Made by a program: the position numbers and the translations under genes. Source: Mycobacterium sp. NAZ190054 (lineage in GTDB: Bacteria; Actinomycetota; Actinomycetes; Mycobacteriales; Mycobacteriaceae). Taken from it: a DNA stretch of 64,000 nt. The notes beneath the pieces are model-generated. The model ran no database searches, was not told the origin of the DNA, and worked only from the letters and a program-made list of their open reading frames with translations. Location: contig NZ_LMVQ01000112.1 of assembly GCF_001545925.1 (NCBI RefSeq), positions 1-64,000 of the forward strand, in the 5' to 3' direction. Of this stretch, positions 26,218 to 34,418 are shown one piece after another; the first letter of the stretch is position 1; each line of letters opens with the position of its first letter.

Positions 26218-27288
26218 TCACCACTCGGCGGGGTATGCCATCCGCCAGCGGCTGACTGACCCGGCCATGAGCCCGAACACGGGGTCCGGTGTCACCCGCA
26301 GGGCCAGGTTGCGGGTCTTTTCCAGCCCGGCGAGCCGCGGTGCGGCGAAGTACGCCCCGGCCTTCGACATCGCGTACAGCGCAAGCATTCTGGAGAAACG
26401 CCGAGACAGCGCGTCGGTGCCGTGACGGGCCAGGGTGAGGGCGTCTTCCATCGCGAGGGCCGCACCCTGCCCGAATGTGGGTTGCATGGTGTGGGCCGCG
26501 TCGCCGATCAGTACCACTTTTCCGTGCACGAGTCGGCGCGGTGGCCGGGCCTCGAAGATCTCCGGGGTGATCATCTGAGCCGGCGCGGCGTCGTCGATCA
26601 GCTCCGGCAGTGGTGCCGCCCAGTCCCGGAAGGATGTCAGATCTACCCCACGCAACGAGGTGCCGCCGTAGACATAGGTGCGTCCGTCGGCAAGCGGCAG
26701 AATGCCGAACTGGGAGGTACTCCCCCAGATGGTGCCGAAGCCGGTATCGAGTTCGCGGTCGGCGATCCATCCCCAACCCGTGGTGCCGGTGGACCGCAGC
26801 CTCGGTGCGTGCGGCCACAGCGCTCGTCTGACCACGCCGCGGGGACCGTCGGCGCCGACGACGAGATCGAACCTGTCAGCGCGGTCACCGATCTGCAGCG
26901 ATCCATCGGGCTCCGCGCCGACCACGGCAGCCGAGTAGTGCACACACTCCGCGGGCAACTGTTCGGTCAGCCAGCGCAGAAGCTGGCTTCGCGGCACGGT
27001 CGCGTACTCACGCCCACCGGTGAGCTGAGCCAGGGTGCTGCGAACCAGTATCCGGCCGTCGGCGCTGCGCACGGTCGCGGGGACGTTCGCCCATGGTCGG
27101 GTCGACAACCGGCTGCGTAGACCCAACATCGACAGACACGCCAACGCGTTCTGAGCCAGCGAGATCGCCCCGCCCGCTGTGGACGGCCCGCTTTCCTTCT
27201 CGAACACGGTGACGTCATGGCCGTCGCCCCGGAACGCGATCGCGGCGGCCAGACCCGCGAACCCGCCGCCGACAATCCCCACACGCAC
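26218..27288 (-). CDS. FAD-dependent monooxygenase (aromatic-hydroxylase type)
   Basis: A 356-residue flavoprotein of the UbiH/PHBH class. It has GIVGGGFAGLAAAIAF at the start for the ADP moiety, the middle LVVGADGPRGVVRR (DG motif) and GDAAHTMQPTFGQGAALAMEDA for the ribityl/pyrophosphate. It starts with GTG at 27286-27288. The length is at the short end of the family. It is leftward and preceded by the IclR gene 110 nt upstream; co-regulation with the dicarboxylic-acid genes is possible but unproved. Substrate unknown. Confidence 0.88.
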   Translation of the reverse strand: MRVGIVGGGFAGLAAAIAFRGDGHDVTVFEKESGPSTAGGAISLAQNALACLSMLGLRSRLSTRPWANVPATVRSADGRILVRSTLAQLTGGREYATVPRSQLLRWLTEQLPAECVHYSAAVVGAEPDGSLQIGDRADRFDLVVGADGPRGVVRRALWPHAPRLRSTGTTGWGWIADRELDTGFGTIWGSTSQFGILPLADGRTYVYGGTSLRGVDLTSFRDWAAPLPELIDDAAPAQMITPEIFEARPPRRLVHGKVVLIGDAAHTMQPTFGQGAALAMEDALTLARHGTDALSRRFSRMLALYAMSKAGAYFAAPRLAGLEKTRNLALRVTPDPVFGLMAGSVSRWRMAYPAEW

Positions 27289-27398
27289 ACCGATAAACTA
27301 CAGCGCGTAGTAGCGGTCTGTGGGCGAATTCGCAATATCGCCACCTGGAGGGTAGGTGCGGCTCCAAAGTCGTTGTACTGCAAGATAATAGCGTTTGC

Positions 27399-28169
27399 CT
27401 AGAGATCGAGGGCGTTGACCGTGGCGCCTGGATTGGGCCCCAGAAGCGCGGCGAGGCGCGGGCTGACATCGCGGCACGCGCCCTGGAGTGGGCGCACCAG
27501 ACGGACCAGGGCCTGACGTGGAAGACGTGCGGCCGGACCGGCGATCGTCATGGACCCGAGCGCGAGTGGCGGGTCAACCTGATCCTCGGCCTGTGCGAGC
27601 AGCGGGACGGACACCCCGTTGATGCCGGGATGATTCTCGCCGTAGGACATTTCGTAGCCGCGCCGGCGGATCTCGGCGAGGTGTTCCGGGGTGATCCCGT
27701 CGAGGTCGATGCCACCGAGCTCGGATTCGGGCAGATGGGCGAGGATGATGCGGCCGCTGGCGCCGGACGTCAGCGGTGACCGCTCCCCCAGCACGCCCGC
27801 CGGGTCGACGACCGGGCCGGACGGTGCAGGGACACCGAGGACCAGCACGCGGAAATGGCCCGCGCGCAGATGCACGATGGCGGCCTCACCACTGACGGTG
27901 GCGAGCCGCGCCACGACGGGATACATCACCCGCAGCATCGCCGGTCGCGGACCGATGAGGGTCGCCAGCGCGACTGATCGGCTGGCCAAGCGATACCCGG
28001 ACCGCCCGAGGTGGTGCAGATAGCCCTCGCGCTCGAGAGCCTGCAGGAGCCGGAAGGCATAGGACTCGGAAAGGCCGGCGCGCTCGGCGATATCGCGCAG
28101 GGTGGCCGGTTGGCGCATCCCTGCGAGCGCTTCGAGCAGTTGAAGTCCGCGCAGCGCCGTCGTCGCCAC
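27399..28169 (-). CDS. IclR-family transcriptional regulator
   Basis: A 256-residue regulator. The winged-helix (ALRGLQLLEALAGMRQPATLRDIAERAGLSESYAFRLLQALEREGY region, about residues 5-52) is followed by the GAF-like IclR effector domain (ASGRIILAHLPES). GTG start at 28167-28169. A palindrome 11 nt upstream of its start lies between it and the divergent lyase gene. It probably controls the three downstream genes to its right in response to a carboxylic acid. Whether it also controls the FAD monooxygenase is open. Confidence 0.9.
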   Translation of the reverse strand: MATTALRGLQLLEALAGMRQPATLRDIAERAGLSESYAFRLLQALEREGYLHHLGRSGYRLASRSVALATLIGPRPAMLRVMYPVVARLATVSGEAAIVHLRAGHFRVLVLGVPAPSGPVVDPAGVLGERSPLTSGASGRIILAHLPESELGGIDLDGITPEHLAEIRRRGYEMSYGENHPGINGVSVPLLAQAEDQVDPPLALGSMTIAGPAARLPRQALVRLVRPLQGACRDVSPRLAALLGPNPGATVNALDL

Positions 28170-28180
28170 AGGACGATGTT

Positions 28181-28199
28181 ACTTGCTGATCCAGCAAGT
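28181..28199. promoter_or_regulatory. Perfect palindrome ACTTGCTG-ATC-CAGCAAGT, likely IclR operator
   Basis: An 8-3-8 perfect inverted repeat between the divergent IclR and lyase genes, 11 nt from the regulator start. Position and symmetry fit autoregulation plus control of the lyase operon. Confidence 0.65.
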
Positions 28200-28262
28200 T
28201 GAGTAGTGCGCGGACGAGTGACTCCGTCCAATGGGTGCGTGATGCCAATCCAGGGAGAGGCG

Positions 28263-29147
28263 ATGACCACCACGGCTCGTGCGCGGTTACGTGAACTGCT
28301 CGACCGCAAGCAGTTGATCGTCGCCCCCGGTGTGTACGACGTAATCTCGGCACAACTCGCCAAACGGACCGGCCACCCCGTTGCCTACCTGACCGGCGCC
28401 GGCGTCGCCGCGTCCGGGTTCGGGCTGCCCGATATCGGGCTGCTCACCCAGACCGAGATGGTGGAACGCGCCAGGATGGTCGTGCGGGTGCTCGACGACG
28501 TGCCGCTGCTAGCCGACGCGGACACCGGTTACGGGGCCCCGATCAACGTCATCCGCACCGTGCGGGAATACCAGGACGCCGGCGTCGCCGCGATCCAACT
28601 CGAAGATCAGGCTTTTCCGAAGCGGTGCGGTCACCTGCCGAACAATGAACTGGTCGGTGCCGACCACTTCGTGCGCACTCTCGCCGCCGCGTTGGAGACG
28701 CGAACCGATCCCGGCATGCTGGTCATCGCCCGCACCGATGCCCGTGGGCCGCTAGGCCTCGACGAAGCGATTCGACGCGCCAACCGGTACGCCGCCGAAG
28801 GAGCCGACATCCTGTTTGTCGAAGCGCCGCAAAGCGATCGCGAGGTCGAGCAGATCGCCCGCGAGGTCAACGCCCCGCTGTTGCTCAATCTCGTGATCGG
28901 CGGACTCACCCCCGAGCAGTCCGCAGAGCGGCTCCAGAAGCTGGGCTTCGCCATCGCCATCCATCCCTCCGCGGTCCTGGGCCCGGTCGCGCTCGGGGCG
29001 CTCACCGCGCTGTGCCGACTGCGGGGCGTCAGCGTCGACGAGTTCCTACCCACCACGCCGGAACAGTTCTTCAACCTTGTCGGCATGGCTGAATGGTTCG
29101 CCCTCGCAGAGAGATACCAGCCGGGCGCGGCAGGACAGGAGACCTGA
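28263..29147 (+). CDS. Isocitrate lyase/PEP mutase superfamily lyase (2,3-dimethylmalate or 2-methylisocitrate lyase-like)
   Basis: A 294-residue TIM-barrel enzyme. Early YDVISAQLAKRTGHPVAYLTGAG, the metal-binding DADTGYG, and the catalytic loop KRCGH with the general-acid Cys are intact; IEARTDA-type strand reads VIARTDARG. KRCGH is typical of C-C lyases such as PrpB and dimethylmalate lyase (cleaving a methyl-substituted malate to pyruvate plus propionate or succinate), rather than PEP mutase. Start at 28263 follows GGGAGAGG; 28242 is an in-frame alternative. It is followed 1 nt later by a two-subunit aconitase-type dehydratase, which would provide the hydroxy-acid substrate. Confidence 0.85.
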   Translation: MTTTARARLRELLDRKQLIVAPGVYDVISAQLAKRTGHPVAYLTGAGVAASGFGLPDIGLLTQTEMVERARMVVRVLDDVPLLADADTGYGAPINVIRTVREYQDAGVAAIQLEDQAFPKRCGHLPNNELVGADHFVRTLAAALETRTDPGMLVIARTDARGPLGLDEAIRRANRYAAEGADILFVEAPQSDREVEQIAREVNAPLLLNLVIGGLTPEQSAERLQKLGFAIAIHPSAVLGPVALGALTALCRLRGVSVDEFLPTTPEQFFNLVGMAEWFALAERYQPGAAGQET

Positions 29148-29148
29148 G

Positions 29149-30411
29149 ATGGGCATGACGATGATCGAGCGAATACTGGCCCGCAAGGCCGGCATTCCGG
29201 AAGTCCACGCAGGCGATACGGTCACCGTCGAAGTGGACATGACCGTGCTGATCGATCTGCAGTTCGCCACCATGTGGATGCAACCGCTGAAGATCAACGA
29301 TCCGGCCAAGGTCGCGATCGTGATGGATCATGCCGTGCCGGCCCCCACCATCAAAGACGCCGCCGGCGGCCCCAAAGCCCGCCGGTTCGCCCGAGATTTC
29401 GGGATCGAGCGCTTCTATGACGTCGGCCGTCACGGCATCTGCCACCAGGTCATCGCCGAGAACGGGCTGGCCCGTCCGAGTGAGATCCTTGCCTGCACCG
29501 ACAGTCACACCTGCGCCGGCGGCGTCTACAACTCGGCCGCACGCGGTTTGGGCCCCGCGGAGGTGTACTCGGTCCTGTGCACCGGGCGCACCTGGTTTCA
29601 GGCCGCCCCCACGATCCGTTACGAACTGACCGGGGCGCTGCCGGCTGGGGTCAGCGGCAAGGACGTCTTCCTGTACATCGCCGACGAGTACGGCGACGCC
29701 ACCAACCGCAACCTGGAGTACGGCGGGCCCGGGCTGGGCACCGTCCCGCTGAACGATCGGCGCACCATCGCCACCCAGGGAGCGGAGGTCTCGGCCGACT
29801 TCTCCACCTTCGCCTACGACGACGTGCTGGCCGAACAGTTCCGCGCGCTTGGCATCACCGACTACGAGCCGACCTACGCCGATTCCGACGCGGTCTACGA
29901 CGAGGTCCGTCACATCGACCTGTCGGCACTCGTGCCCTACGTCGCGCGCCCGGGAACGGTGTCCCACAACGGAATTCCGGTCGGTCAGATCGAACCCCGC
30001 AGGATCGACCAGGCTTTCATCGGCTCGTGCGCCAACGGTCAACTCGACGACCTGCGCATCGCCGCCGACGTGCTGCGCGGCCGCCACGTTGCGCCCGGTG
30101 TGCGGCTCATCGTCACCCCGGCCAGCCAGCAGGTCTACCGTGACGCGCTGCGGCTGGGTTACCTGCAGGACATCGCCGATGCCGGCGCCGTGGTCACCAA
30201 CGCCACCTGTGGGGCGTGTTTCGGCTACCACATGGGGGTCGTCGGGCCTGGCGAGGTCTGCCTGACCTCCAGTACCCGCAACTTCACCGGCCGGATGGGC
30301 TCGGCCGAGGCCGAGATCTACATGGCCTCCAGCGCCACGGTGGCTGCCTCGGCCGTGGCGGGACACATCACCGACGCCAGGGAGGCCATGACACCATGCG
30401 CACGAACCTGA
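29149..30411 (+). CDS. Aconitase-family hydro-lyase large subunit (isopropylmalate/dimethylmalate dehydratase-like)
   Basis: A 420-residue subunit with [4Fe-4S] ligands in CTDSHTC (about residue 118), GSCANG and NATCGACFG, as in LeuC-like enzymes. [18 protein letters not shown] and [17 protein letters not shown] are family-typical, and the length fits the two-subunit (HacA/LeuC/DmdA) group of about 420, not bacterial LeuC of about 470. Together with the small subunit it would hydrate or dehydrate a substituted maleate/malate. In leucine synthesis the partner would be LeuB; here the partner is a C-C lyase, favouring dimethylmalate/citramalate-like chemistry. Start at 29149 overlaps nothing and is 1 nt past the lyase stop. 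Confidence 0.9.
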   Translation: MGMTMIERILARKAGIPEVHAGDTVTVEVDMTVLIDLQFATMWMQPLKINDPAKVAIVMDHAVPAPTIKDAAGGPKARRFARDFGIERFYDVGRHGICHQVIAENGLARPSEILACTDSHTCAGGVYNSAARGLGPAEVYSVLCTGRTWFQAAPTIRYELTGALPAGVSGKDVFLYIADEYGDATNRNLEYGGPGLGTVPLNDRRTIATQGAEVSADFSTFAYDDVLAEQFRALGITDYEPTYADSDAVYDEVRHIDLSALVPYVARPGTVSHNGIPVGQIEPRRIDQAFIGSCANGQLDDLRIAADVLRGRHVAPGVRLIVTPASQQVYRDALRLGYLQDIADAGAVVTNATCGACFGYHMGVVGPGEVCLTSSTRNFTGRMGSAEAEIYMASSATVAASAVAGHITDAREAMTPCART

Positions 30412-30962
30412 CGGTGACCGGGCGTGTCTGGGTCTTCGGTGATGGCCTCGACACCGACGCCATGTACCCACCGGATGCGATGAAACTCGACCTGCCGGAG
30501 GCGGCCCGGATGGTCTTCCACGCCGTGCGGCCCGGATGGACCGGCCAGGTTGCTTCCGGCGATATCGTGATCGCCGGCAAGAACTTCGGGATCGGCTCGT
30601 CGCGGCCCGTCGCGGCACTCTTCGACCAACTCGGTGTCGCGGCACTGGTGGCCGAGGAATTCAACTCCCTGTTCTTCCGCAATGCCGTCAACGCCGGCCT
30701 GCCCGCGATGGCCGTCCCCGAGGTCACCTCCGTGTTCACCGACGGTGACATCGGCACGTTCGATCTGCGTACCGGGCACTGGAGTAACGACACCACCGGC
30801 GCCGGCGGCGTCGTGCCGGTGATGCCCGAGCTCATCCTCGACATCCTGGCCGGTGGGGGCGTCTTACCCCGGCTGGCCGAACAGGGCTATCTGCCCGCCG
30901 AACTCGCCGACGTACTCCGCTCGCCAGCCGTCACAGCGGCTGGACTCGGCAGCGGTGCGTGA
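30396..30962 (+). CDS. Aconitase-family hydro-lyase small subunit (swivel domain)
   Basis: A 188-residue swivel-domain protein: [20 protein letters not shown], then the substrate-binding [43 protein letters not shown] region (key GSSR and FFRNA). It pairs with the large subunit. Its ATG lies 16 nt inside the end of the large-subunit gene, so the two are translated together. Start and identity are well supported; the substrate is open as for the partner. Confidence 0.92.
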   Translation: MRTNLTVTGRVWVFGDGLDTDAMYPPDAMKLDLPEAARMVFHAVRPGWTGQVASGDIVIAGKNFGIGSSRPVAALFDQLGVAALVAEEFNSLFFRNAVNAGLPAMAVPEVTSVFTDGDIGTFDLRTGHWSNDTTGAGGVVPVMPELILDILAGGGVLPRLAEQGYLPAELADVLRSPAVTAAGLGSGA

Positions 30963-30971
30963 GGGCCGAAG

Positions 30972-31394
30972 TTATCGGAACGGCGCTGAATTCGAGCCGG
31001 ACAGGTCGGGTCGATAACTGCGCAGCAGCTCGGCCTGGGCAATCAGACGGTCCGCCGCCTCGAGGTGACCGAACCCGCGATAGCGGTCGGCCTCGCGCAG
31101 TGAGCTGTCGATGAGCTCGTCCAGCACGGCGGCGACGTCTTCGACGGACAGGTCGCGCCGCGCGACGTCTGCGGCCCCCAACCCCGCCGAAGCCCCGGCG
31201 ATGCGCCCACTGGCGGGCGCGGGTTCGTCGCCCACCCCGACGGCTTCTGCGTTGTCGATCGCCGCGATCGCGACGCGCAACGCACTGGCGACGTCGGCGC
31301 GCCGAGCTTTGAGCGCCGCGCGGAGATCCCGCCGCATCGCGTCGCGCACATCGGGCTGGTCGCGGCAACCGCCGGCGGATCCGGACGTCGTCAC
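30972..31394 (-). CDS. GatB/YqeY-like small protein
   Basis: A 140-residue protein. The segment MRRDLRAALKARRADVASALRVAIAAIDNAEAV resembles the start of YqeY (tRNA amidotransferase-like helical domain), and the C-terminal third is helical (DELIDSSLREADRYRGFGHLEAADRLIAQAELL). It is the last gene of a coupled leftward trio: its ATG at 31392-31394 overlaps the hydrolase stop by 4 nt. YqeY proteins lack a firm function. The family call is moderately sure. Confidence 0.65.
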   Translation of the reverse strand: MTTSGSAGGCRDQPDVRDAMRRDLRAALKARRADVASALRVAIAAIDNAEAVGVGDEPAPASGRIAGASAGLGAADVARRDLSVEDVAAVLDELIDSSLREADRYRGFGHLEAADRLIAQAELLRSYRPDLSGSNSAPFR

Positions 31395-32239
31395 CGGCGT
31401 GCCGACCCGGTGAGGAACTCGTCGATCGACGAGCCGTCGTCCACGAGCGCGTGGCCGGCTTCGGGCACCACCGTCAAGCTGGCGTCGGGCAACAGGCGCT
31501 TCACCCGCCGGGCTGTGTCGCGCGAGTCGAGTATCCGGTCGCGTGCCCCCAGGACCACCAATGTCGGTGTCTGCACAGTCCTCAACTGTTCGTCTGTGAA
31601 GACTGGGAGCCGATCGCGGCGCGGCCGGTAGTGCTGTTGGGTCAGCGCCATGTAGTCGATGAAGTCACCGAGATCGGGTGAAGGCCCCAGAATCAGCCGC
31701 ACCGCGCTGCGCCGGCCGCGCTGACCCAACGCCAGCAGAAACGCCGAGGCGAGCACCGCACCGTACTTCTGCCTCCCGATACCGCCCGGAGCGCGCAGGA
31801 CAAGCCGGTCGACCCGGTGCGGGCGCCGGATGGTGTAATCCAGTGCCAGCCAGCCTCCCAGCGAGGCGCCGACGAAGGCGGCGTGGGATATCCCGAGGGC
31901 GTCGAGCACGTCATCGAGCCATTCGGCGTAGGCGCCCGACTGCAGGGGCGGGCGTGACGGGGCACTCAGCCCGGGTTCACCGATGACGTCGACGAGGTGA
32001 ACCCGGTGGGTCTTCGACCAGCGCTCGGCCTCGGCCAGCCAGATCGTGCTGTCGGTGCCGGCGCCGTGCAACAACACCACCGGGGAGGCCTGTTGCGGCC
32101 CGCACACGGTGACGAACGTGTCGCCGTGGCGCGTCGGCACGGTGCGGTGTTCGGCCGGCACCGGCCAGTTGTCCAAGTGCTCGCGGTAGCGCTGTTCGAC
32201 GGCCCGCTGTCCGGCCGGTGTCCGGTAGATGCCGCTCAT
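31391..32239 (-). CDS. Alpha/beta hydrolase
   Basis: A 282-residue hydrolase. VVLLHGAGTDSTIW gives the oxyanion-hole HG, GASLGGWLAL the nucleophile elbow, LGARDRILD the acid and AGHALVDD the His. No signal peptide, so cytoplasmic. The ATG at 32237-32239 overlaps the HTH gene stop by 4 nt (ATGA), and the gene ends overlapping the YqeY-like gene, so the three proteins are probably functionally linked. Epoxide hydrolase, esterase or C-C hydrolase roles are all possible. Confidence 0.88.
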   Translation of the reverse strand: MSGIYRTPAGQRAVEQRYREHLDNWPVPAEHRTVPTRHGDTFVTVCGPQQASPVVLLHGAGTDSTIWLAEAERWSKTHRVHLVDVIGEPGLSAPSRPPLQSGAYAEWLDDVLDALGISHAAFVGASLGGWLALDYTIRRPHRVDRLVLRAPGGIGRQKYGAVLASAFLLALGQRGRRSAVRLILGPSPDLGDFIDYMALTQQHYRPRRDRLPVFTDEQLRTVQTPTLVVLGARDRILDSRDTARRVKRLLPDASLTVVPEAGHALVDDGSSIDEFLTGSARR

Positions 32240-32670
32240 TGCGGTTCGGTCTCCTCGGTAAGGGCGCTGATCAAAGTGATCGCCTTGGCGGTGTCGTCGG
32301 CATCGCCGACCAGGATGACCTTGAGGTTCTCGCGGGACTCGTCATAGACGACCTGCACGTGCAGGCCACGGCGAGCAGCCGAGGCGCTCGACGCGGCGCC
32401 GACCACATGCGTGGCCACCCGGTCCATCGCGGATCGCCCGATCCCGTCGATCGTCACAATCGCCGAAACCTCCGTCCGTGCTGAGGCGGACGCCGGAACG
32501 GCGCCGGGACACCCACCGATGAACTCCTCCAGGTCCTGGGCGGCGATGCGGTACTGCTTGCCGATCCGCACCGCCGGCAGCCGGCCCTGACGCACGTAGC
32601 CACGCACGGTGCGCACGTGTAGGCCGAGGATGCCGGCGACCTCTTCAGCTGTGTACCACCCAGGCGCCAT
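32236..32670 (-). CDS. HTH protein with excisionase/MerR-like DNA-binding domain and unknown C-terminal domain
   Basis: A 144-residue protein. Residues 1-50 are an excisionase-type winged HTH (WYTAEEVAGILGLHVRTVRGYVRQGRLPAVRIGKQYRI), and residues about 65-144 form a separate domain (VSAIVTIDGIGRSAMDRVATHVV..LHVQVVYDESRENLKVILVGDADDTAKAI) that I do not recognise; it reads as an alternating beta/alpha unit that might bind a ligand. No phage or element genes are nearby, so it is more likely a transcription factor than an Xis. ATG at 32670 (MAPGW) or 32679. Coupled to the hydrolase by ATGA. Confidence 0.72.
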   Translation of the reverse strand: MAPGWYTAEEVAGILGLHVRTVRGYVRQGRLPAVRIGKQYRIAAQDLEEFIGGCPGAVPASASARTEVSAIVTIDGIGRSAMDRVATHVVGAASSASAARRGLHVQVVYDESRENLKVILVGDADDTAKAITLISALTEETEPQ

Positions 32671-32799
32671 CGACCTCATCCTTCCCTATGCTGCCCTGTA
32701 AAGACTCACTATAGGTAATAATAGAGAAGGTCAGTGGGTTTCCGGGGGCGGCCGGCCGAAGCGCACCGCGAAGCTCGCGGCCCGTCGCCGCTTAACGGT

Positions 32800-33528
32800 T
32801 CAGCCTCGCGTGTCCTGGTTGAGGCCGGACAGGAGTTCCCGAACACGAGCGATGTGGGCCGCTGCGGCTGTGCGTGCGGCCTGGGCGTCGCCGACGTCGA
32901 TCGAAGCAAGAATTGCCTCGTGTTCACAGACCGAGAGGTCGAGGCGACCTGTGGGAGTGAAGCCCACTGAGCGCGCCTCGCGCAGATGCTGATGTAGTTC
33001 GCCCAGCAGATCGATGAGCAGTGAACTGCCGCTTGCCTCTGCGACGGACAAATGGAATGCGATGTCAAGGTCGGCCAACGCGTTCAGATCGCGCTCGCCG
33101 GCTTCGACGGCGGCTACGAAGGCTTCATGGGCACGTCGGATCGCCGCGCGCTGGCGCTTGTCGGCGCGGGTCGCCGCCTCGCCTGCCGCCAGTTCGTCCA
33201 ACGCGCCGCGCACCAGCATCATGTCCATCACTTCGGCACGGTGCTCGCCCAGCCATTTGAGCACGTCCACACTCGGGCGCCGCACCGTCGCTGTCACGAA
33301 ATACCCGTTGCCATGCCGCACTTCAACGAGGCCGACGGCTTCAAGGGAACGCATCCCCTCGCGGACACTGACCCGGCTGACTCCGAGCATCTCGGTGAGT
33401 TCGCGTTCAGAAGGCAGCTTGGCTCCGACCGGATACAGGCCGTTCTTGATCGCGTCGGCGAGTTGATCCCGTACCTGGTCGGCCCGCGAACGGGACGGCA
33501 ACCGGGTGAAGTGACCCGGGCTAGTCAC
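32800..33528 (-). CDS. GntR-family (FCD) regulator of the ABC-importer/catabolic operon
   Basis: A 242-residue FadR-subfamily regulator. HTH: LPSERELTEMLGVSRVSVREGMRSLEAVGLVEV, then an FCD domain with DLDIAFHLSVAEASG and CEHEAILASI (Asp and His positions conserved). The GTG at 33526-33528 overlaps the preceding gene's stop (GTGA). It is the last gene of the ten-gene leftward operon, so regulator and enzymes are co-expressed, a common feedback arrangement. The candidate operator lies 9 kb away, upstream of the binding-protein gene. Confidence 0.9.
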   Translation of the reverse strand: MTSPGHFTRLPSRSRADQVRDQLADAIKNGLYPVGAKLPSERELTEMLGVSRVSVREGMRSLEAVGLVEVRHGNGYFVTATVRRPSVDVLKWLGEHRAEVMDMMLVRGALDELAAGEAATRADKRQRAAIRRAHEAFVAAVEAGERDLNALADLDIAFHLSVAEASGSSLLIDLLGELHQHLREARSVGFTPTGRLDLSVCEHEAILASIDVGDAQAARTAAAAHIARVRELLSGLNQDTRG

Positions 33529-34418
33529 GATGACACCACCTGCCGCATCCGTTCGATCCTAGTGCGCACACCGTGCCACTGACTTCCACCGACCGTGACT
33601 GGTGCCCGCCGACCCATTCCCCGCGCCCAGACCGCCCGATGGCCCATGTCGGCGGCAACTGTCAGGTCCACACCTCCCGGCGGGGCTGCCACGTCGACCA
33701 CCAGCGAACCGGTTGGCAACCGCTTGAGAACGTCTTCGGTCACCACCCGGGCGGGCACCGTGGAGAACAGCATCGAGGCTTCTGCGGCGGTGTCCGCGAG
33801 CTCGGTCAGCGGGGCGCTGTTCAGGTGAGCGGCGTACGCCGCAGCGCGCTGCACCGGATTCCGCGCCACCACCGTCACCCGTGCGCCCAGGGCCCGCAAT
33901 GTCGTGGCAAGCCGTGCGCCGATGTTGCCGAACCCGACCACGACGACCGATGCGTCGTTGAGGGAAACCCTGGTGTTCTCGATGGCCACCCGCAGCACGC
34001 CCTCGACGATCGCAGGCGCACGCAGCAGCATCAGTTCCTGATCGTCCTCGTATTCATCGAGTACAGCCCCCGCGGTGGCCGCCGCCGCCCGCAACGCACC
34101 ATCGGCCCTCCCCAGAACGACATGTGCCGGAGATGACATCAGCCTCAGCAGCTCGGCGGTGATGACGATCGGCGGGGTGTGCTCCGGGGCGAATATCGAT
34201 CCGTCCAGGGCGATGCCCGGAATGGGCAGCAACAGTATGTCGGCGCCGTCTACCGCGGATTCCAGGTCGGCCGCGCTCTGCACACCGGTAATCGGGCCCG
34301 TGGCGCCGATGAAGCCGTACGCGCGCACCCGGGCACCGGTTTCGGCCGCGAGGCGGGCGATCTCCTGTTCGCGCTCGTCGCCACCCACCACGGCGATGGT
34401 CAGATCATTCCAGCTCAC
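33525..34418 (-). CDS. Dipicolinate synthase subunit A (DpaA/SpoVFA)-like dehydrogenase
   Basis: A 297-residue Rossmann protein. It opens LTIAVVGGDEREQEIARLAAETGARVRAYGF, the DpaA N-terminal pattern, has PAIVEGVLRVAIENT before the central nucleotide-binding strand VVVVGFGNIGARLATTLRALGARVTVVAR (GxGxxG), and ends LVVDVAAPPGGVDL, all diagnostic of DpaA in spore formers, where it oxidises dihydrodipicolinate-derived intermediate to dipicolinate. There is no DpaB flavoprotein and the host should not sporulate. The GTG start at 34416-34418 overlaps the opine-dehydrogenase-like gene by 4 nt. A role in oxidising a cyclic imine or hydroxyacid intermediate of the operon's substrate is plausible. Confidence 0.82.
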   Translation of the reverse strand: MSWNDLTIAVVGGDEREQEIARLAAETGARVRAYGFIGATGPITGVQSAADLESAVDGADILLLPIPGIALDGSIFAPEHTPPIVITAELLRLMSSPAHVVLGRADGALRAAAATAGAVLDEYEDDQELMLLRAPAIVEGVLRVAIENTRVSLNDASVVVVGFGNIGARLATTLRALGARVTVVARNPVQRAAAYAAHLNSAPLTELADTAAEASMLFSTVPARVVTEDVLKRLPTGSLVVDVAAPPGGVDLTVAADMGHRAVWARGMGRRAPVTVGGSQWHGVRTRIERMRQVVSS

